In this document: in pieces, positions 17,117-26,182 of the stretch
Numbering within the stretch: position 1 is the first letter of the stretch
How the letters are laid out: each line of letters begins with the position of its first letter
Assembly: GCA_947589325.1 (NCBI GenBank)
Contig: CANQAM010000022.1
Location: 1 to 32,840 of the forward strand
Length of the DNA stretch: 32,840 nt
Reading direction: 5' to 3'
Source: an uncultured Bacteroidales bacterium
GTDB lineage: Bacteria > Bacteroidota > Bacteroidia > Bacteroidales > UBA11471
Translations under genes and position numbers: made by a program
Notes under the pieces: model-generated
The model's input: the letters and a program-made list of their open reading frames with translations, nothing else
Told to the model about the DNA's origin: nothing
Databases searched by the model: none

Positions 17117-17540
17117 CGGCGGCTTCACCGCTTCCCCCGCGCCGCACCTTGCTCCGCCGCGGGTGGGGCGCACGCGCAAGCGCCCTCGTTGCTGCGCGAG
17201 GGAGGGCAGTCCGCCCACAAGGGCGTCGGTTCGTCGCGCAGATACAAGAGACACCCTGCAACAGGCGATGGTAAAATAAAAAAAATCTCCCTCCGCACGG
17301 CTCTGCCGTGCGGTTCCGCTCTCCTCCGACGGCAGGAGGAGGGTTTAACGGCCTTGCTCGCTTGGCTCGACCGTGCACCCGCGCGGCGATACGGTTGCTC
17401 TTTCTGCAAGGCGGTGCATCGCGCGGTGATACGGTTGCTCTTTCATCGGGGCGGTGCATCGCGCGGCGACTGCCCGCGCTCGCGGGCTTTTCTTCCGTGC
17501 GGAGTAGGGCAATGCTCCCGCGTCAAGCCGGTTCGCCGCA

Positions 17541-17596
17541 CGGATAAAGATACCTGCAACATTTCAATTTTCTAATCTCCCCACGCACAAACACGC
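17541..17596 (+). repeat. Inverted-repeat arm 1b (partner 24587-24643)
   Basis: About 56 bp, including TGCAACATTTCAATTTTCTA, recurs with few mismatches in reverse complement at 24587-24643. It is AT-rich and unlike the palindromic modules around it. Confidence 0.87.
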
Positions 17597-18366
17597 GCTC
17601 CCTCTTTCTCCGCACGGCTCTGCCGTGCGGTTCCGCTCTCCTCCGACGGCAGGAGGAGGGTTTAACGGCCTTGCTCGCTTGGCTCGACCGTGCTTCCGCG
17701 CGGTGATACGGTTGCTCTTTCATCGGGGCGGTGCATCGCGCGGCGACTGCCCGCGCTCGCGGGCTTTTTTCCCGTGCGGAGTAGGGCAATGCTCCCGCGT
17801 GGAGGCGGTTCGCCGCACGGGTGGAGCCCCCATAATTCCTTTTTCCTCACAGCCACACGCCCTACACCTCCACCCGCGCAAAGCCGTTGTTGCTGCGCGA
17901 AGAAGGGCAATCCGCCCGCAGGAACGGCAGCTCGTCGCGCAGGAGAATAAAGCCCCGCAACGGAATAGGGAGGAATACACAATCTCCCAATGTGCTACAA
18001 TGTGAAGCAAATTCCGGCACACCGCGCAAAAGCACCACACGCCGTGCGAGTGAGATAGTCCACTCCAACACACCGATTTCTTAAATCTCCGCACGGCTAC
18101 GCCGTGCGGATCCGCTCTCCTCCGCAAAGCGGAGGGCTTAAATGCCCGACCCGCGCAAAGCCGTTGTCGCTGCGCGAGGGAGGGCAATCCGCCCGCAAGA
18201 ACGGCGGCTCGTCGCGCAGGTATAGAGATGCCCGTAACAGAGAAAGGGGAGAGTACAAAAAATCTCTCTGTACCGGCAGGTAACTTCATAAGGAAACGCC
18301 GCGCAGCGGGCGGGACGGGCTTTCTCTTATGATAAAAACGGGCTGTAAGGGTTACCCCTTTTCTCC

Positions 18367-18478
18367 GCACGGCTCTGCCGTGCGGGTCCGCTCTCCTCCG
18401 ACGGCAGGAGGAGGGTTTAACGGCCTTGCTCGCTTGGCTCGAACGTGCGCCCGCGCGGTGATGCGGTTGCTCTTTTTG
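18367..18478 (+). repeat. Inverted-repeat arm 1c (partner about 24389-24499)
   Basis: Roughly 110 bp, starting at the marker palindrome and running through GTTTAACGGCCTTGCTCGCT to CGGTGATGCGGTTGCTCTTT, is nearly identical to the reverse complement of island 2. Confidence 0.85.
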
Positions 18479-18620
18479 CAAGGCGGTGCATCGCGCGGCG
18501 ACTGCCCGCGCTCGCGGGCTTTTTTCCCGTGCGGAGTAGGGCAATGCTCCCGCGTCAGGGCGGTGCGCCGCACGGGTGGAGATAGTCCACCAACACACAA
18601 TCCCCACACGCTCCGCGCAG

Positions 18621-18661
18621 GGGCAAAAAAAAGGAAACGCCCGACGGGGGTCGGGCGTTTC
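18621..18661 (-). terminator. Extra copy of the surface-protein terminator inside island 1
   Basis: The stem GAAACGCCCGAC / GTCGGGCGTTTC (18634-18661) has a GGGG loop (plus strand). On the minus strand it is followed by CC and eight T. It is the same hairpin as at 19221-19248, but no gene ends before it. Confidence 0.6.
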
Positions 18662-19213
18662 GGCAATCCGCCGCGAGTGGGGCGCCCGCACAAGCGCCGT
18701 TGTTGCTGCGCGAAGGGTGGCCAAGAGCCCGCAGGAACATCGGCTCGTCGCGCAGATACAAGAGACACCCTGCAACAGGTTATGGTAAAAGACAAAAAAA
18801 TCTCCGCACGGCTGCGCCGTGCGGGTCCGCTCTCCTACGCAAGGCAGAGGGCTTAAATGCCCGACCCGCGCAGGCGCCGTTGTTGCTGCGCGAGGAAGGG
18901 CAATTCGCCCGCAGGAACGGCGGCTCGTCGCGCAGGTATAGAGATGCCCGTAACAGAGAAAGGGGAGAGTACAAAAAATCTCTCTGTACCGGCAGGTAGC
19001 TTCATAAGGAAGTACCGCACGGCGAGTAGCTTCATAAAGGGCTGCAAGGGCTCGCACCTTGCTCCACGCCTCACCCCGCGGCGCTCGCGCCCGCGCACAA
19101 AAGCGCCTCTCTCCGCGCACGGCGGGCTCCCCGCCGCCTGCGCGCAAAAGCGCCTCTTTCCCGCACGGCTTTGCGGTGCGGTTCCCCTTTTCTCCGCGCA
19201 CGCGGCGGGACAG

Positions 19214-19248
19214 AAAAAAAGAAACGCCCGACGGGGGTCGGGCGTTTC
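19214..19248 (-). terminator. Intrinsic terminator of the 1275-residue protein gene
   Basis: A 12-bp stem (19221-19232 with 19237-19248) has a 4-nt loop. It is followed on the minus strand by seven T, 47 bp after the stop. Confidence 0.85.
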
Positions 19249-19295
19249 GGTATCCGTTGCAGGGGCGGGGGCCGCCTGCATGGGTAGGGTCGATA

Positions 19296-22200
19296 TTATT
19301 TCGCCTGTACTTTTTCGGTGGTCGTGGTACCGTCGCTGTAGACTTTCTTCACGATGTTCACGCCCGGTGCGAGGGTGGTCATCTGGGCGCCGCTTATCGA
19401 GTAGATGTAGGTAGCCACCACTTCTTTGGCTGCGGATACTTCGTCGATTGCGGTTACGCCATCTACTTTGTAGTACATGGTTATCTTATCATTCGTATGT
19501 TTGTTGCGGTAATCGACGCCGTTGTCGGCATCGGCAGCCGTTGCCTCGGGAAGCACTATCGAGTAGTACATTTGTCCATCGGCAGCGTCGATAGCTCTAT
19601 CCAGCGTGATAACGACGGATTTCTTGTCGGAACCGAGAGATACCTTACCATCTATTCCCTTTCCTGCTTCGTCGGCTTCCAAATCGAACTCACCGCTTTC
19701 TTTCAACGGCAACAGGTAAGGTTGAGTTTCGGTATTTACACTAATCTCGTTATTGAACGTTACCGTAATCTCTTTCGTGCCGGTCGTTACGACTTTGCTC
19801 TCTTCAAACGACAGGCCGGCTTCAGGAGTTATGCCCGTGTGTGTCAATGTGGGAAGAGCAGCACCCGGTTTGAATACTTGGAAGTCGAAAACGAGTACGC
19901 TTTCCGATTCGGTTGTCAGGCGGACATATACCTTTTGGTCGCCGTAGTAGTAAACGGTGTCGGATTTTCCGGCTTTAGCTTCGCACGATACCTTACCCAG
20001 CACCATTTCGTTGGCGCCCCTTGCTGTATTGGCTACGCAAACGTTCACGTCTGCAGCAGCACCGGCCAGCTTGTCGGCACCCGATATGTTGATTACCACA
20101 GCAAACGGGCCTTGGAACAGCGAGTCGGGTCCCGCATCGGCTTTCACGGCAGAGTTGAATATATAGAGAGCGCCGCCCGAGAAACCGGGGAGTGCTTGGG
20201 CTCCCTCTTTATCCTCCTTAGGCGCCATGCCGTTCTGTACCAGAATACGGCGATATTTGCCATTCGTTCCTTTTTTGGTGTCTTTCCAGAATACCCAGTC
20301 GTTGAATTTGCGCCAGTCGCCCTTATTATCGTTGGTGAAGATCTGGGGACGCGGACTGCCTTCGCCATCATAGTAGACGCCGCAGTCATACTCTTGTTGG
20401 GTTAGATACTTATTACCATTAGAACCTAATTGGCTGTGGTTGCCCGGAGTTTTATCCCATTTCGACGGGTCGTCTACACTGGGTACCCAGCGGAACCAGC
20501 CCCATGTCTGGTTGTCAGGATTCTGCCTGTCGTCATACCGTACGCTCGGGTCGTTGCGGTTGAAGGTCGAGTAGTAATTCAGCTTGCCGCATACATCGAC
20601 CTCTCCGGTGGGCGTCACGTCTTCCGACGTCGCTACGGCGGACTGTTTGTAGCCCCTGCCTGCGGCAATAGCTTTCACCTTAAACTTGTCGCCGCCTTTG
20701 TAGGTTACTTTATCCGTGTATATCAAACCGTTGTTGGTATCGGGCTCAGAGCCGTCGATAGTATAATAGATGGCATAGCTGCCGGCCTGAGCGCCCTCGG
20801 TTACCGAGCTGATGGTGAAAGAGCCGCCCCCTACCGCAATCGTCGGCGTGGTCAGCGTAATGACGTTATCGTTCTTCAATACCTCTTCGACGACGTTGGA
20901 ATAGCCTTTGCCGTCAGCCAAAGCGCAAGCCTTCACGGTAACGGGATTTTCGAATACCTCACACTCGATAGCATTGTTATACTCCTCCTTCGTGGAAGAG
21001 GTGCGCGGATCGCTGCCGTCCATCGTATAATATATCTTACTGCCTTCCTCACCCGTGATGGTTATGGTGAACAGGCCGGCAACGTTCGTTGCGCTAATCG
21101 TCGGGTCAGACGTCGGATCTACATCGGGATTGCTCCAAACGGTGTCGGAAATTTCGGATTGCTTGTAGTACATAAGCGAAGCCTGAGCTTTCACGATAGC
21201 AGTGACACTCGGTATTATCGAATCTTTTGCGGGATCGTACGTAGCGTTCGGCGCGCTGCCGTCCAAGCTGTACTTGATAGTAGGCTGTGTTACCTCGCCG
21301 TCGATCTTCGTTTCGTATGCTTCAAAGGACACTTTATAGCCCTGCCCTTCTACTTTCTCCGCTTTGAATACCGGAGCCGGCATCTCGCGCAGATTGGCCG
21401 TAAATTCTGCAGACACCTCTTTCGAGTCCTCATAGAGGAGAGCCGTAGCTTTGGCTTTCACCGTGCACGATTCCCATATCGTATCGGGGTGATCGAAATC
21501 GTATTTCTTCGCAGCACCGGAGCCGATGGTAATCATCACGGTCGGGTAGATTTCTTGAGAGCTGTTATTGGCATCTTTCACTTCATCGACCGCTATCTTC
21601 ACTACATAACGCATCGTATCGCTGTCGGTCTTACCATCCTTATTCACCTTTTCGAAAGTGATTTGCGGGTCGGAGCACGTACCGAGGTTGCTGGGCTGGA
21701 ACGGAGCAAACGCATTTGCCGCATAGTTTACGGCATTGACAAGCAACTGGTCTCCGTCTTCGTTCGGATATACCGGACCACTATTCTCGCCCTTCGTTCT
21801 CAAGTCGATATCGATACCTACGAGCACATACGGATTGGAGGTTCTCCAAAACTCGGCTACCGATTTCAGTCTGCCGGCGGATTGGTCGCCCTTATCGGCC
21901 GAGGTGGCCAGCGTCGTATGAACAGGAGCATCTGTGTTCATAGCCGCATCGGGATAGCCCTGCATATATCTCTTCGGATTTGTGGAGTTACTATGTTTGT
22001 TGAACGTAAAGATTGTGTCGGCATCAAAGTTTTCAGCATCTACCAGACCTTCGAATATGGGGTGATGTTTGTAAGGCGTTTCGGGGAGCACATAATTAGC
22101 TATATCATTAGCGTCGTTGGCGACATTGGAGCCCTTCTGACTAGACCATGCAAAACGATCGCTGCTGTACCAGAATGCACGGGTGGTCACTACCGGCAGG

Positions 22201-23123
22201 GTGCCGATTATGTTGTCGGCAAACGTTTTCAATACAGAAGCGGTCCCGTTACCTATACCACCCAGTACAAGTACATCGTAACCGCTGAAGGCCTCTGCCT
22301 TCGGAAGATTGTCATTCGTGTAGGTGGCCATATCGATATAGTCTATTTTCACCTTATTGCCTTCAACCTTGGAAGCGTTGTCCAAAGCCCTGTAAGCCGG
22401 CTCATACGTTTTCGCTGCATCGCCTACATAAGCCACATGCAAGGTATCCACCGGCTCTGCCTGTTTTTCCCAAACACGCACCCTTACGACACCGATAGAG
22501 TTTGTCGAATAAATTACAGGGTTGGCGCCTGTTACTTCAAAATAATAAATAACATCGGGAGTACCCTCAACAGACACTGCCGGAGCATCCGGGTCCACAG
22601 GCTTTACACCCGTAGACTTCGACGGATTCACACCGCGACCGGCGTTGCTCGCGCCCAGCGAATTAACCCAAATCTCTATGATTTGGCCTACTGTCGGACT
22701 CTCTACAAAACCGATCTTTGACTCCCTGTTACACTGAATCATGTTTACCCCACCATCCATTTTAACACGCAAGGTAGGACCCCACGAACTGGGTGTAGCG
22801 TTCTCGATTTTCAAGCCTTTAAGGGCTTCCAGCGGCTCGCCGGCCGTTTTCAACAGGAGTTCTCCGTTGGCATTATAAGCCTTACCACCTGTAGCGCGAC
22901 GGCCTCCATTCTGAGTCATCGTCCAATCCGTGCCGCCGGCAGCTATTTTCAGCGTATCGGCAGCCCATGCATCAGGCGTGGACAAATCCCATTCTTGTAC
23001 CGCTTTATAGATTTTGCCTATTTTGGGCGCCGGCGCTTTCTCGGCACTCGCCCACGATGCCGCACCCAACATCAGCGCAGCCATGGCAAAAAATCTACCA
23101 ATTTGTGTAATCTTTCTTTTCAT
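19296..23123 (-). CDS. Large exported protein with chitobiase-C-type repeats and a C-terminal sorting-like domain
   Basis: This 1275-residue protein begins with a signal peptide (MKRKITQIGRFFAMAALMLG, then AASWASAEKA). Residues about 230-470 (LHVAYVGDAAKTYEPAYRAL..., GYDVLVLGGIG) look like an alpha/beta domain of unknown role. Three repeats with the CHB_HEX_C signature follow near residues 612, 696 and 783: IKYSLDGSAPN, IYYTMDGSDPR and IYYTIDGSEPD. After a Trp/Tyr-rich segment and an Ig-like segment it ends in ATYIYSISGAQMTTLAPGVN and a short beta tail, the form of type IX or related Bacteroidota sorting domains. It is probably cell-surface or secreted. I do not recognise an enzyme. It sits alone between two inverted repeat islands and has its own terminator. 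Confidence 0.85.
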   Translation of the reverse strand: MKRKITQIGRFFAMAALMLGAASWASAEKAPAPKIGKIYKAVQEWDLSTPDAWAADTLKIAAGGTDWTMTQNGGRRATGGKAYNANGELLLKTAGEPLEALKGLKIENATPSSWGPTLRVKMDGGVNMIQCNRESKIGFVESPTVGQIIEIWVNSLGASNAGRGVNPSKSTGVKPVDPDAPAVSVEGTPDVIYYFEVTGANPVIYSTNSIGVVRVRVWEKQAEPVDTLHVAYVGDAAKTYEPAYRALDNASKVEGNKVKIDYIDMATYTNDNLPKAEAFSGYDVLVLGGIGNGTASVLKTFADNIIGTLPVVTTRAFWYSSDRFAWSSQKGSNVANDANDIANYVLPETPYKHHPIFEGLVDAENFDADTIFTFNKHSNSTNPKRYMQGYPDAAMNTDAPVHTTLATSADKGDQSAGRLKSVAEFWRTSNPYVLVGIDIDLRTKGENSGPVYPNEDGDQLLVNAVNYAANAFAPFQPSNLGTCSDPQITFEKVNKDGKTDSDTMRYVVKIAVDEVKDANNSSQEIYPTVMITIGSGAAKKYDFDHPDTIWESCTVKAKATALLYEDSKEVSAEFTANLREMPAPVFKAEKVEGQGYKVSFEAYETKIDGEVTQPTIKYSLDGSAPNATYDPAKDSIIPSVTAIVKAQASLMYYKQSEISDTVWSNPDVDPTSDPTISATNVAGLFTITITGEEGSKIYYTMDGSDPRTSSTKEEYNNAIECEVFENPVTVKACALADGKGYSNVVEEVLKNDNVITLTTPTIAVGGGSFTISSVTEGAQAGSYAIYYTIDGSEPDTNNGLIYTDKVTYKGGDKFKVKAIAAGRGYKQSAVATSEDVTPTGEVDVCGKLNYYSTFNRNDPSVRYDDRQNPDNQTWGWFRWVPSVDDPSKWDKTPGNHSQLGSNGNKYLTQQEYDCGVYYDGEGSPRPQIFTNDNKGDWRKFNDWVFWKDTKKGTNGKYRRILVQNGMAPKEDKEGAQALPGFSGGALYIFNSAVKADAGPDSLFQGPFAVVINISGADKLAGAAADVNVCVANTARGANEMVLGKVSCEAKAGKSDTVYYYGDQKVYVRLTTESESVLVFDFQVFKPGAALPTLTHTGITPEAGLSFEESKVVTTGTKEITVTFNNEISVNTETQPYLLPLKESGEFDLEADEAGKGIDGKVSLGSDKKSVVITLDRAIDAADGQMYYSIVLPEATAADADNGVDYRNKHTNDKITMYYKVDGVTAIDEVSAAKEVVATYIYSISGAQMTTLAPGVNIVKKVYSDGTTTTEKVQAK

Positions 23124-23216
23124 GATAGAAAATTTTGGTTAATAATAAGTTGTTAGTTATTGTTTAGTTCATTCTTACAATTTCTTCATTCCTTGTCCTT
23201 GTCCCCATAAAGCCAT

Positions 23217-23275
23217 TCGCTTTTTACCTCCGCTTTCTTCCGTCGGTTGCGTACACACTTCTGCGCGACGTGCCG
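23217..23275 (+). repeat. 59-bp direct repeat, copy 1 (copy 2 at 24743-24801)
   Basis: The two copies are identical by eye, starting TCGCTTTTTACCTCCGCTTT and ending GCGCGACGTGCCG. Confidence 0.92.
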
Positions 23276-23415
23276 AAATTCGCTCCACTTTGCGCAATGC
23301 CGGATTCGTTTTTTTACGAAACAAATCGCACGGCATTTTCAATTTGCGCGACGTGCCAACGTTCCTGCGGGCTCTCGGCCTCCCCTCGCGCAACAACTTG
23401 CGCCGTCGGCGCGGG
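23261..23415 (+). repeat. 155-bp direct repeat, copy 1 (copy 2 at 23787-23940)
   Basis: It starts CTGCGCGACGTGCCGAAATT and ends in a GC-rich GCGCGGG. It includes the hairpin-like TTTTTTTACGAAACAAATCG segment. The second copy has one T fewer in the T-run and a handful of substitutions. Confidence 0.9.
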
Positions 23416-23786
23416 CCGGGCATTTAAGCCCTCCGCCTTGCGGAGGAGAGCGGAACCGCACCGCAGAGCAGTGCGGAAAAGAGGAAAACCCCTATTGTCC
23501 GTTTTTAGAAGCTATCCACCATACATAGAGAATAGAGCTGTTGGGCTATCTCTACCCGTGCGGCACTTCGTTATGAAGTTACCTGACTACGGACGGGGTC
23601 GTATCTGTCGTGCGGCGAACCGCCTCCACGCGGGAACACTGCCCCACCCCGCACGGCAACATCGCCGTCGATGCGGGTTTCAGCCTTTCCCCTTGCGCAC
23701 TCCGAGCCTTGCACTCCTTTATGAAGCCACCCACCGGTACAGAGAGTTTTTTGTACTCTCTCTTTCTGTTGCGAGGCTTCTATTCT

Positions 23787-23940
23787 CTGCGCGACGTGCC
23801 GAAATTCGCTCCACTTTGCACAATGCCGGATTCGTTTTTTACGAAACAAATCGCACGGCATTTTTAATTTGCGCGACATGCCGCCATTCCTGCGGGCTCT
23901 CGGCCTCCCCTCGCGCAACAACTTGCGCCGCCTGCGCGGG
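23787..23940 (+). repeat. 155-bp direct repeat, copy 2
   Basis: This is the second copy of the 23261-23415 unit, 526 bp away. The differences are scattered substitutions near the 3' part. Confidence 0.9.
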
Positions 23941-24516
23941 CTTAGGTATTTCCCGCCGGCTCTTGCAAGCCCCCGCCGTGCAGCAACATCGCCGACACGC
24001 GGACTTTTGGCTTTATGCGTTCATCGGTTTCAAAGACCCCCGAAGCTGCCTTCGGGTACCCTCTCTCGGGATTTCGTATCGCGATTCGACGCCCGCCCCG
24101 TCGGACGAAGCCGACGCCGAAAACCGGATTCCAAATGCAGGAATCCGACGAATCGGACTCCTTTCACATTCACTTTCATTCCTATTAGAGATACTTTTGT
24201 CGGACTCTCCCGTCAAAAGGCGATAGGGCACAATGACACCTATACATGCAACCACAAAAATAGCGCCGTCACCGCAACAGACGACTCATCATTTTGATAC
24301 AAATACTATCCGTTTTGCCTCGTTTCGCCCACACCTTAATTTTCCCGCGCGCGCGTGAATGCCCCACCCGCGCGATGCACCGCCACAATGAAAGAGCAAC
24401 CGCATCACCGCGCGGGCGCACGGTCGAGCCAAGCGAGCAAGGCCGTTAAACCCTCCTCCTGCCGTCGGAGGAGAGCGGAACCGCACCGCAGAGCAGTGCG
24501 GGAAAGGGAGAGCGCC

Positions 24517-24643
24517 GGTGTGAGGTAGAAGTGGGTTTTGTATAGTCTGTTGTGGGGTGTTTCTCCACCCGTACAGAAAAGAGGAGCACGTGTTTGTGCG
24601 TGATGAGATTAGAAAATTGAAATGTTGCAGGTATCTTTATCCG
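24517..24643 (-). repeat. Inverted-repeat arms 2a and 2b (partners of 17063-17116 and 17541-17596)
   Basis: These are two blocks (24517-24570 and 24587-24643) whose reverse complements occur in island 1. There they are about 420 bp apart; here only 16 bp separate them and their order is changed, so the islands have been rearranged and are not simple copies. Confidence 0.8.
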
Positions 24644-24742
24644 TGCGGCGAACCGTCTCCACGCGGGAGCACTGCCCCACTCCGCACGGCAATATCGCCG
24701 CCTCGCGGGCTTGGTGGGCGAAGCATCAGCGACTATTGCCAC

Positions 24743-24801
24743 TCGCTTTTTACCTCCGCTTTCTTCCGTCGGTTGCGTACACACTTCTGCGCGACGTGCC
24801 G
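24743..24801 (+). repeat. 59-bp direct repeat, copy 2
   Basis: Identical by eye to 23217-23275, about 1.5 kb away. Confidence 0.92.
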
Positions 24802-25044
24802 CCGTTTCTGCGGGCTCCCGGCCTCCCCTCGCGCAACAACTTGCGTCCCTGCGCGGGCCGGGCATTTAAGCCCTCCGCCTTGCGGAGGAGAGCGGAACCG
24901 CACCGCAGAGCAGTGCGGAAAAGGGGGAGCGCCACGCTCCACACAAGAGGAGTGGGCGTTTATAATTTTATAATGAGGGGGGGGATAAAAAATAAGTTCC
25001 GCCCCGGTACGCATTGTTAAGAGGCATGGCGGAAATTGTTAGCG

Positions 25045-25075
25045 CAAATATACGGCATTTTTTCGACAAAACAAA
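25045..25075 (-). promoter_or_regulatory. Strong promoter pointing into island 2
   Basis: On the minus strand TTTG (25075-25072), 19 bp and TATATTTG (25052-25045) give an exact match to the Bacteroides consensus. Transcription would run left into repeat island 2, where I see no gene. It lies after the stop of the DUF2442-HTH gene. Confidence 0.55.
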
Positions 25076-25100
25076 TTTTTCCGTGTTTCACCCGCTCAGT

Positions 25101-25871
25101 CTATTCGGACAAGGCTGTTTCCGAATCGTACCCACCGAGCATGGCGGCGGGCGGAATGCCGAGTATGCGGCAAAGGGCGCCGGCAACGGGCAGGGTGGGC
25201 AGAGCGCGCGCCGCCACAAAGGCACTGACGCGCGAGGGCGCAATGCCCGCACGGGCTGCCAACTCTTTCTGCGTCATGCCTTTCCGACGAAGGGCAGCGG
25301 CAATCAACGCCGCAACGGCGGACGCCTCGACCGTGCGGGCGGCTTTTCCGTAGGCTTCGACGGCATCGGAGGCCGCCGAAAGCCCGACCGTCGGCACATC
25401 GCCGGCAGTAAGAGGCAGCGCCGTGTGCACCGACTCCGACGTCGGGCGGTATTTCGAGGGGACACGCTCGTGCGCGGCTGCCACGAATTCCTGCCCGAGC
25501 GCGCCCACCTGCGCCATGATTTCGCGCTCGCGACGGCGGGAAGGCTTTTTGAAACCATTGATGTAGTTGCGGAGCAGAGCGGCATTGATGCCGGCGCGCT
25601 TGGCAAACTCGGCGATGTTTATCTCTTTGTGCATAAGGAAAAAACGTTGCAGGGGCGTCGGCTCGGCATCGTCGTAGGAAAAACTCTCGAAACTGATGTC
25701 TTCGTCGAGATTGCGCCAGTGTATGCCGACGGCACTCAGGGTGTATTGCTCGCGCTCCCCGGGGGTGGCACGCCGCAGCCGGTCGTACCACAACAGCGAC
25801 TGCCGGCGCTCGCTGCCGCTCTCGTCGATGAGGTATATATAGTCGTCGTCGAATCGTATCTGCTTGGCCAT
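25101..25871 (-). CDS. DUF2442 protein fused to helix-turn-helix domains, antitoxin-like
   Basis: In this 256-residue protein, residues 1-65 match the DUF2442 pattern (IRFDDDYIYLIDESG... LSAVGIHWRNLDEDISFES). A helix-turn-helix-like stretch lies at about 84-108 (INIAEFAKRAGINAALLRNY). After a linker rich in small residues comes an XRE/Cro-type HTH at 198-238 (GMTQKELAARAGIAPSRVSA). It starts 4 bp after the DUF4160 stop, so the two are one transcript. DUF4160/DUF2442 pairs are common and have been proposed as toxin-antitoxin pairs. Here the DUF2442 partner is much longer than the usual 80-100 residues and has DNA-binding motifs, suggesting autoregulation. Function is not proven. Confidence 0.82.
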   Translation of the reverse strand: MAKQIRFDDDYIYLIDESGSERRQSLLWYDRLRRATPGEREQYTLSAVGIHWRNLDEDISFESFSYDDAEPTPLQRFFLMHKEINIAEFAKRAGINAALLRNYINGFKKPSRRREREIMAQVGALGQEFVAAAHERVPSKYRPTSESVHTALPLTAGDVPTVGLSAASDAVEAYGKAARTVEASAVAALIAAALRRKGMTQKELAARAGIAPSRVSAFVAARALPTLPVAGALCRILGIPPAAMLGGYDSETALSE

Positions 25872-25875
25872 GGGG

Positions 25876-26115
25876 TTATTTGTTAAATATTTCGTTCCAA
25901 CGGTATATAATGATGTCGCTGTTTTCGTCGATTATCGCTTTTATCTTTTTCAGGTCGCCCGACTTTATGCCGCGCTGCCCGAAAAAGAGAAATTCTTTTC
26001 CGTTCCATACATATCGCGCCTCGCCGTCGTGCCCGACAACATGAATATGTATCGGCTCGTGCTCACGGCTGAAAAACAAAAACGAATATCCGTATGCTCT
26101 GAATATTTCGGGCAT
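25876..26115 (-). CDS. DUF4160 small protein, partner of DUF2442
   Basis: This 79-residue protein is a full-length DUF4160: MPEIFRAYGYSFLFFSREHE, then PIHIHVVGHDGEARYVWNGK with the conserved IHIHV core, and a Lys/Glu-rich helix to the end. It forms a two-gene unit with the downstream DUF2442-HTH gene. A toxin role is only a proposal for the family. It lies immediately after the left repeat of ATPase cassette B in the direction of transcription. Confidence 0.82.
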   Translation of the reverse strand: MPEIFRAYGYSFLFFSREHEPIHIHVVGHDGEARYVWNGKEFLFFGQRGIKSGDLKKIKAIIDENSDIIIYRWNEIFNK

Positions 26116-26134
26116 GATTATCGGTTTTATTTTG

Positions 26135-26142
26135 CAAATATA
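26135..26142 (-). promoter_or_regulatory. -7 box for the DUF4160-DUF2442 pair
   Basis: TATATTTG on the minus strand lies 19 bp before the ATG, so the leader would be very short. Confidence 0.45.
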
Positions 26143-26182
26143 GGAATTATTTTTGATTCCCTAAAATTTCAAAGAAAGAAAA

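Larger units (their letters stand above)
16773..19213. repeat. Repeat island 1: clustered palindromic modules, forward orientation
   Basis: About 2.4 kb of GC-rich sequence without a credible gene. The marker palindrome GCACGGCTNNGCCGTGC (7-bp arms) occurs at 16861, 17295, 17612, 18091, 18367 and 18806, with an imperfect copy at 19163. Each copy is followed by CCGCTCTCCTCCG and one of two continuations: GGAGGGCTTAAATGCCCG (16.9, 18.1, 18.8 kb) or GGAGGGTTTAACGGCC (17.3, 17.65, 18.4 kb). Other shared blocks contain CCCGCGCTCGCGGGC hairpins (17.0, 17.47, 17.75, 18.5 kb) and a GTTGTTGCTGCGCGA block (16.93, 17.88, 18.7, 18.88 kb). A 55-bp block with GGGCTTTCTCTTATGAT recurs at 16.81 and 18.31 kb. 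It is REP/BIME-like in build. Long open frames here reflect high GC. Confidence 0.85.
23170..24960. repeat. Repeat island 2: the same modules in inverse orientation
   Basis: About 1.8 kb with no credible gene. The marker palindrome appears in reverse complement (GCACTGCTCTGCGGTGC on the minus strand) at 23458, 24483 and 24900, each preceded on the plus strand by the module continuations seen in island 1. Extra blocks are unique to this side, listed separately. A stretch at about 23,950-24,340 differs from the modules. It carries an 80-codon minus-strand frame (24013-24255) that I cannot assign. Confidence 0.83.

Noticed and set aside
17720-19201. A 493-codon minus-strand open frame in island 1, and several shorter ones on both strands
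   Set aside because: They run through palindromic DNA repeat modules, are rich in Arg/Ala/Gly/Cys, and repeat the same peptide in several frames. They look like stop-free GC-rich repeats and not genes.
16773-24960. Diversity-generating retroelement or promoter invertase system
   Set aside because: No reverse transcriptase or recombinase gene is present in the window. The inverted arms lie outside the whole gene, not around its promoter.
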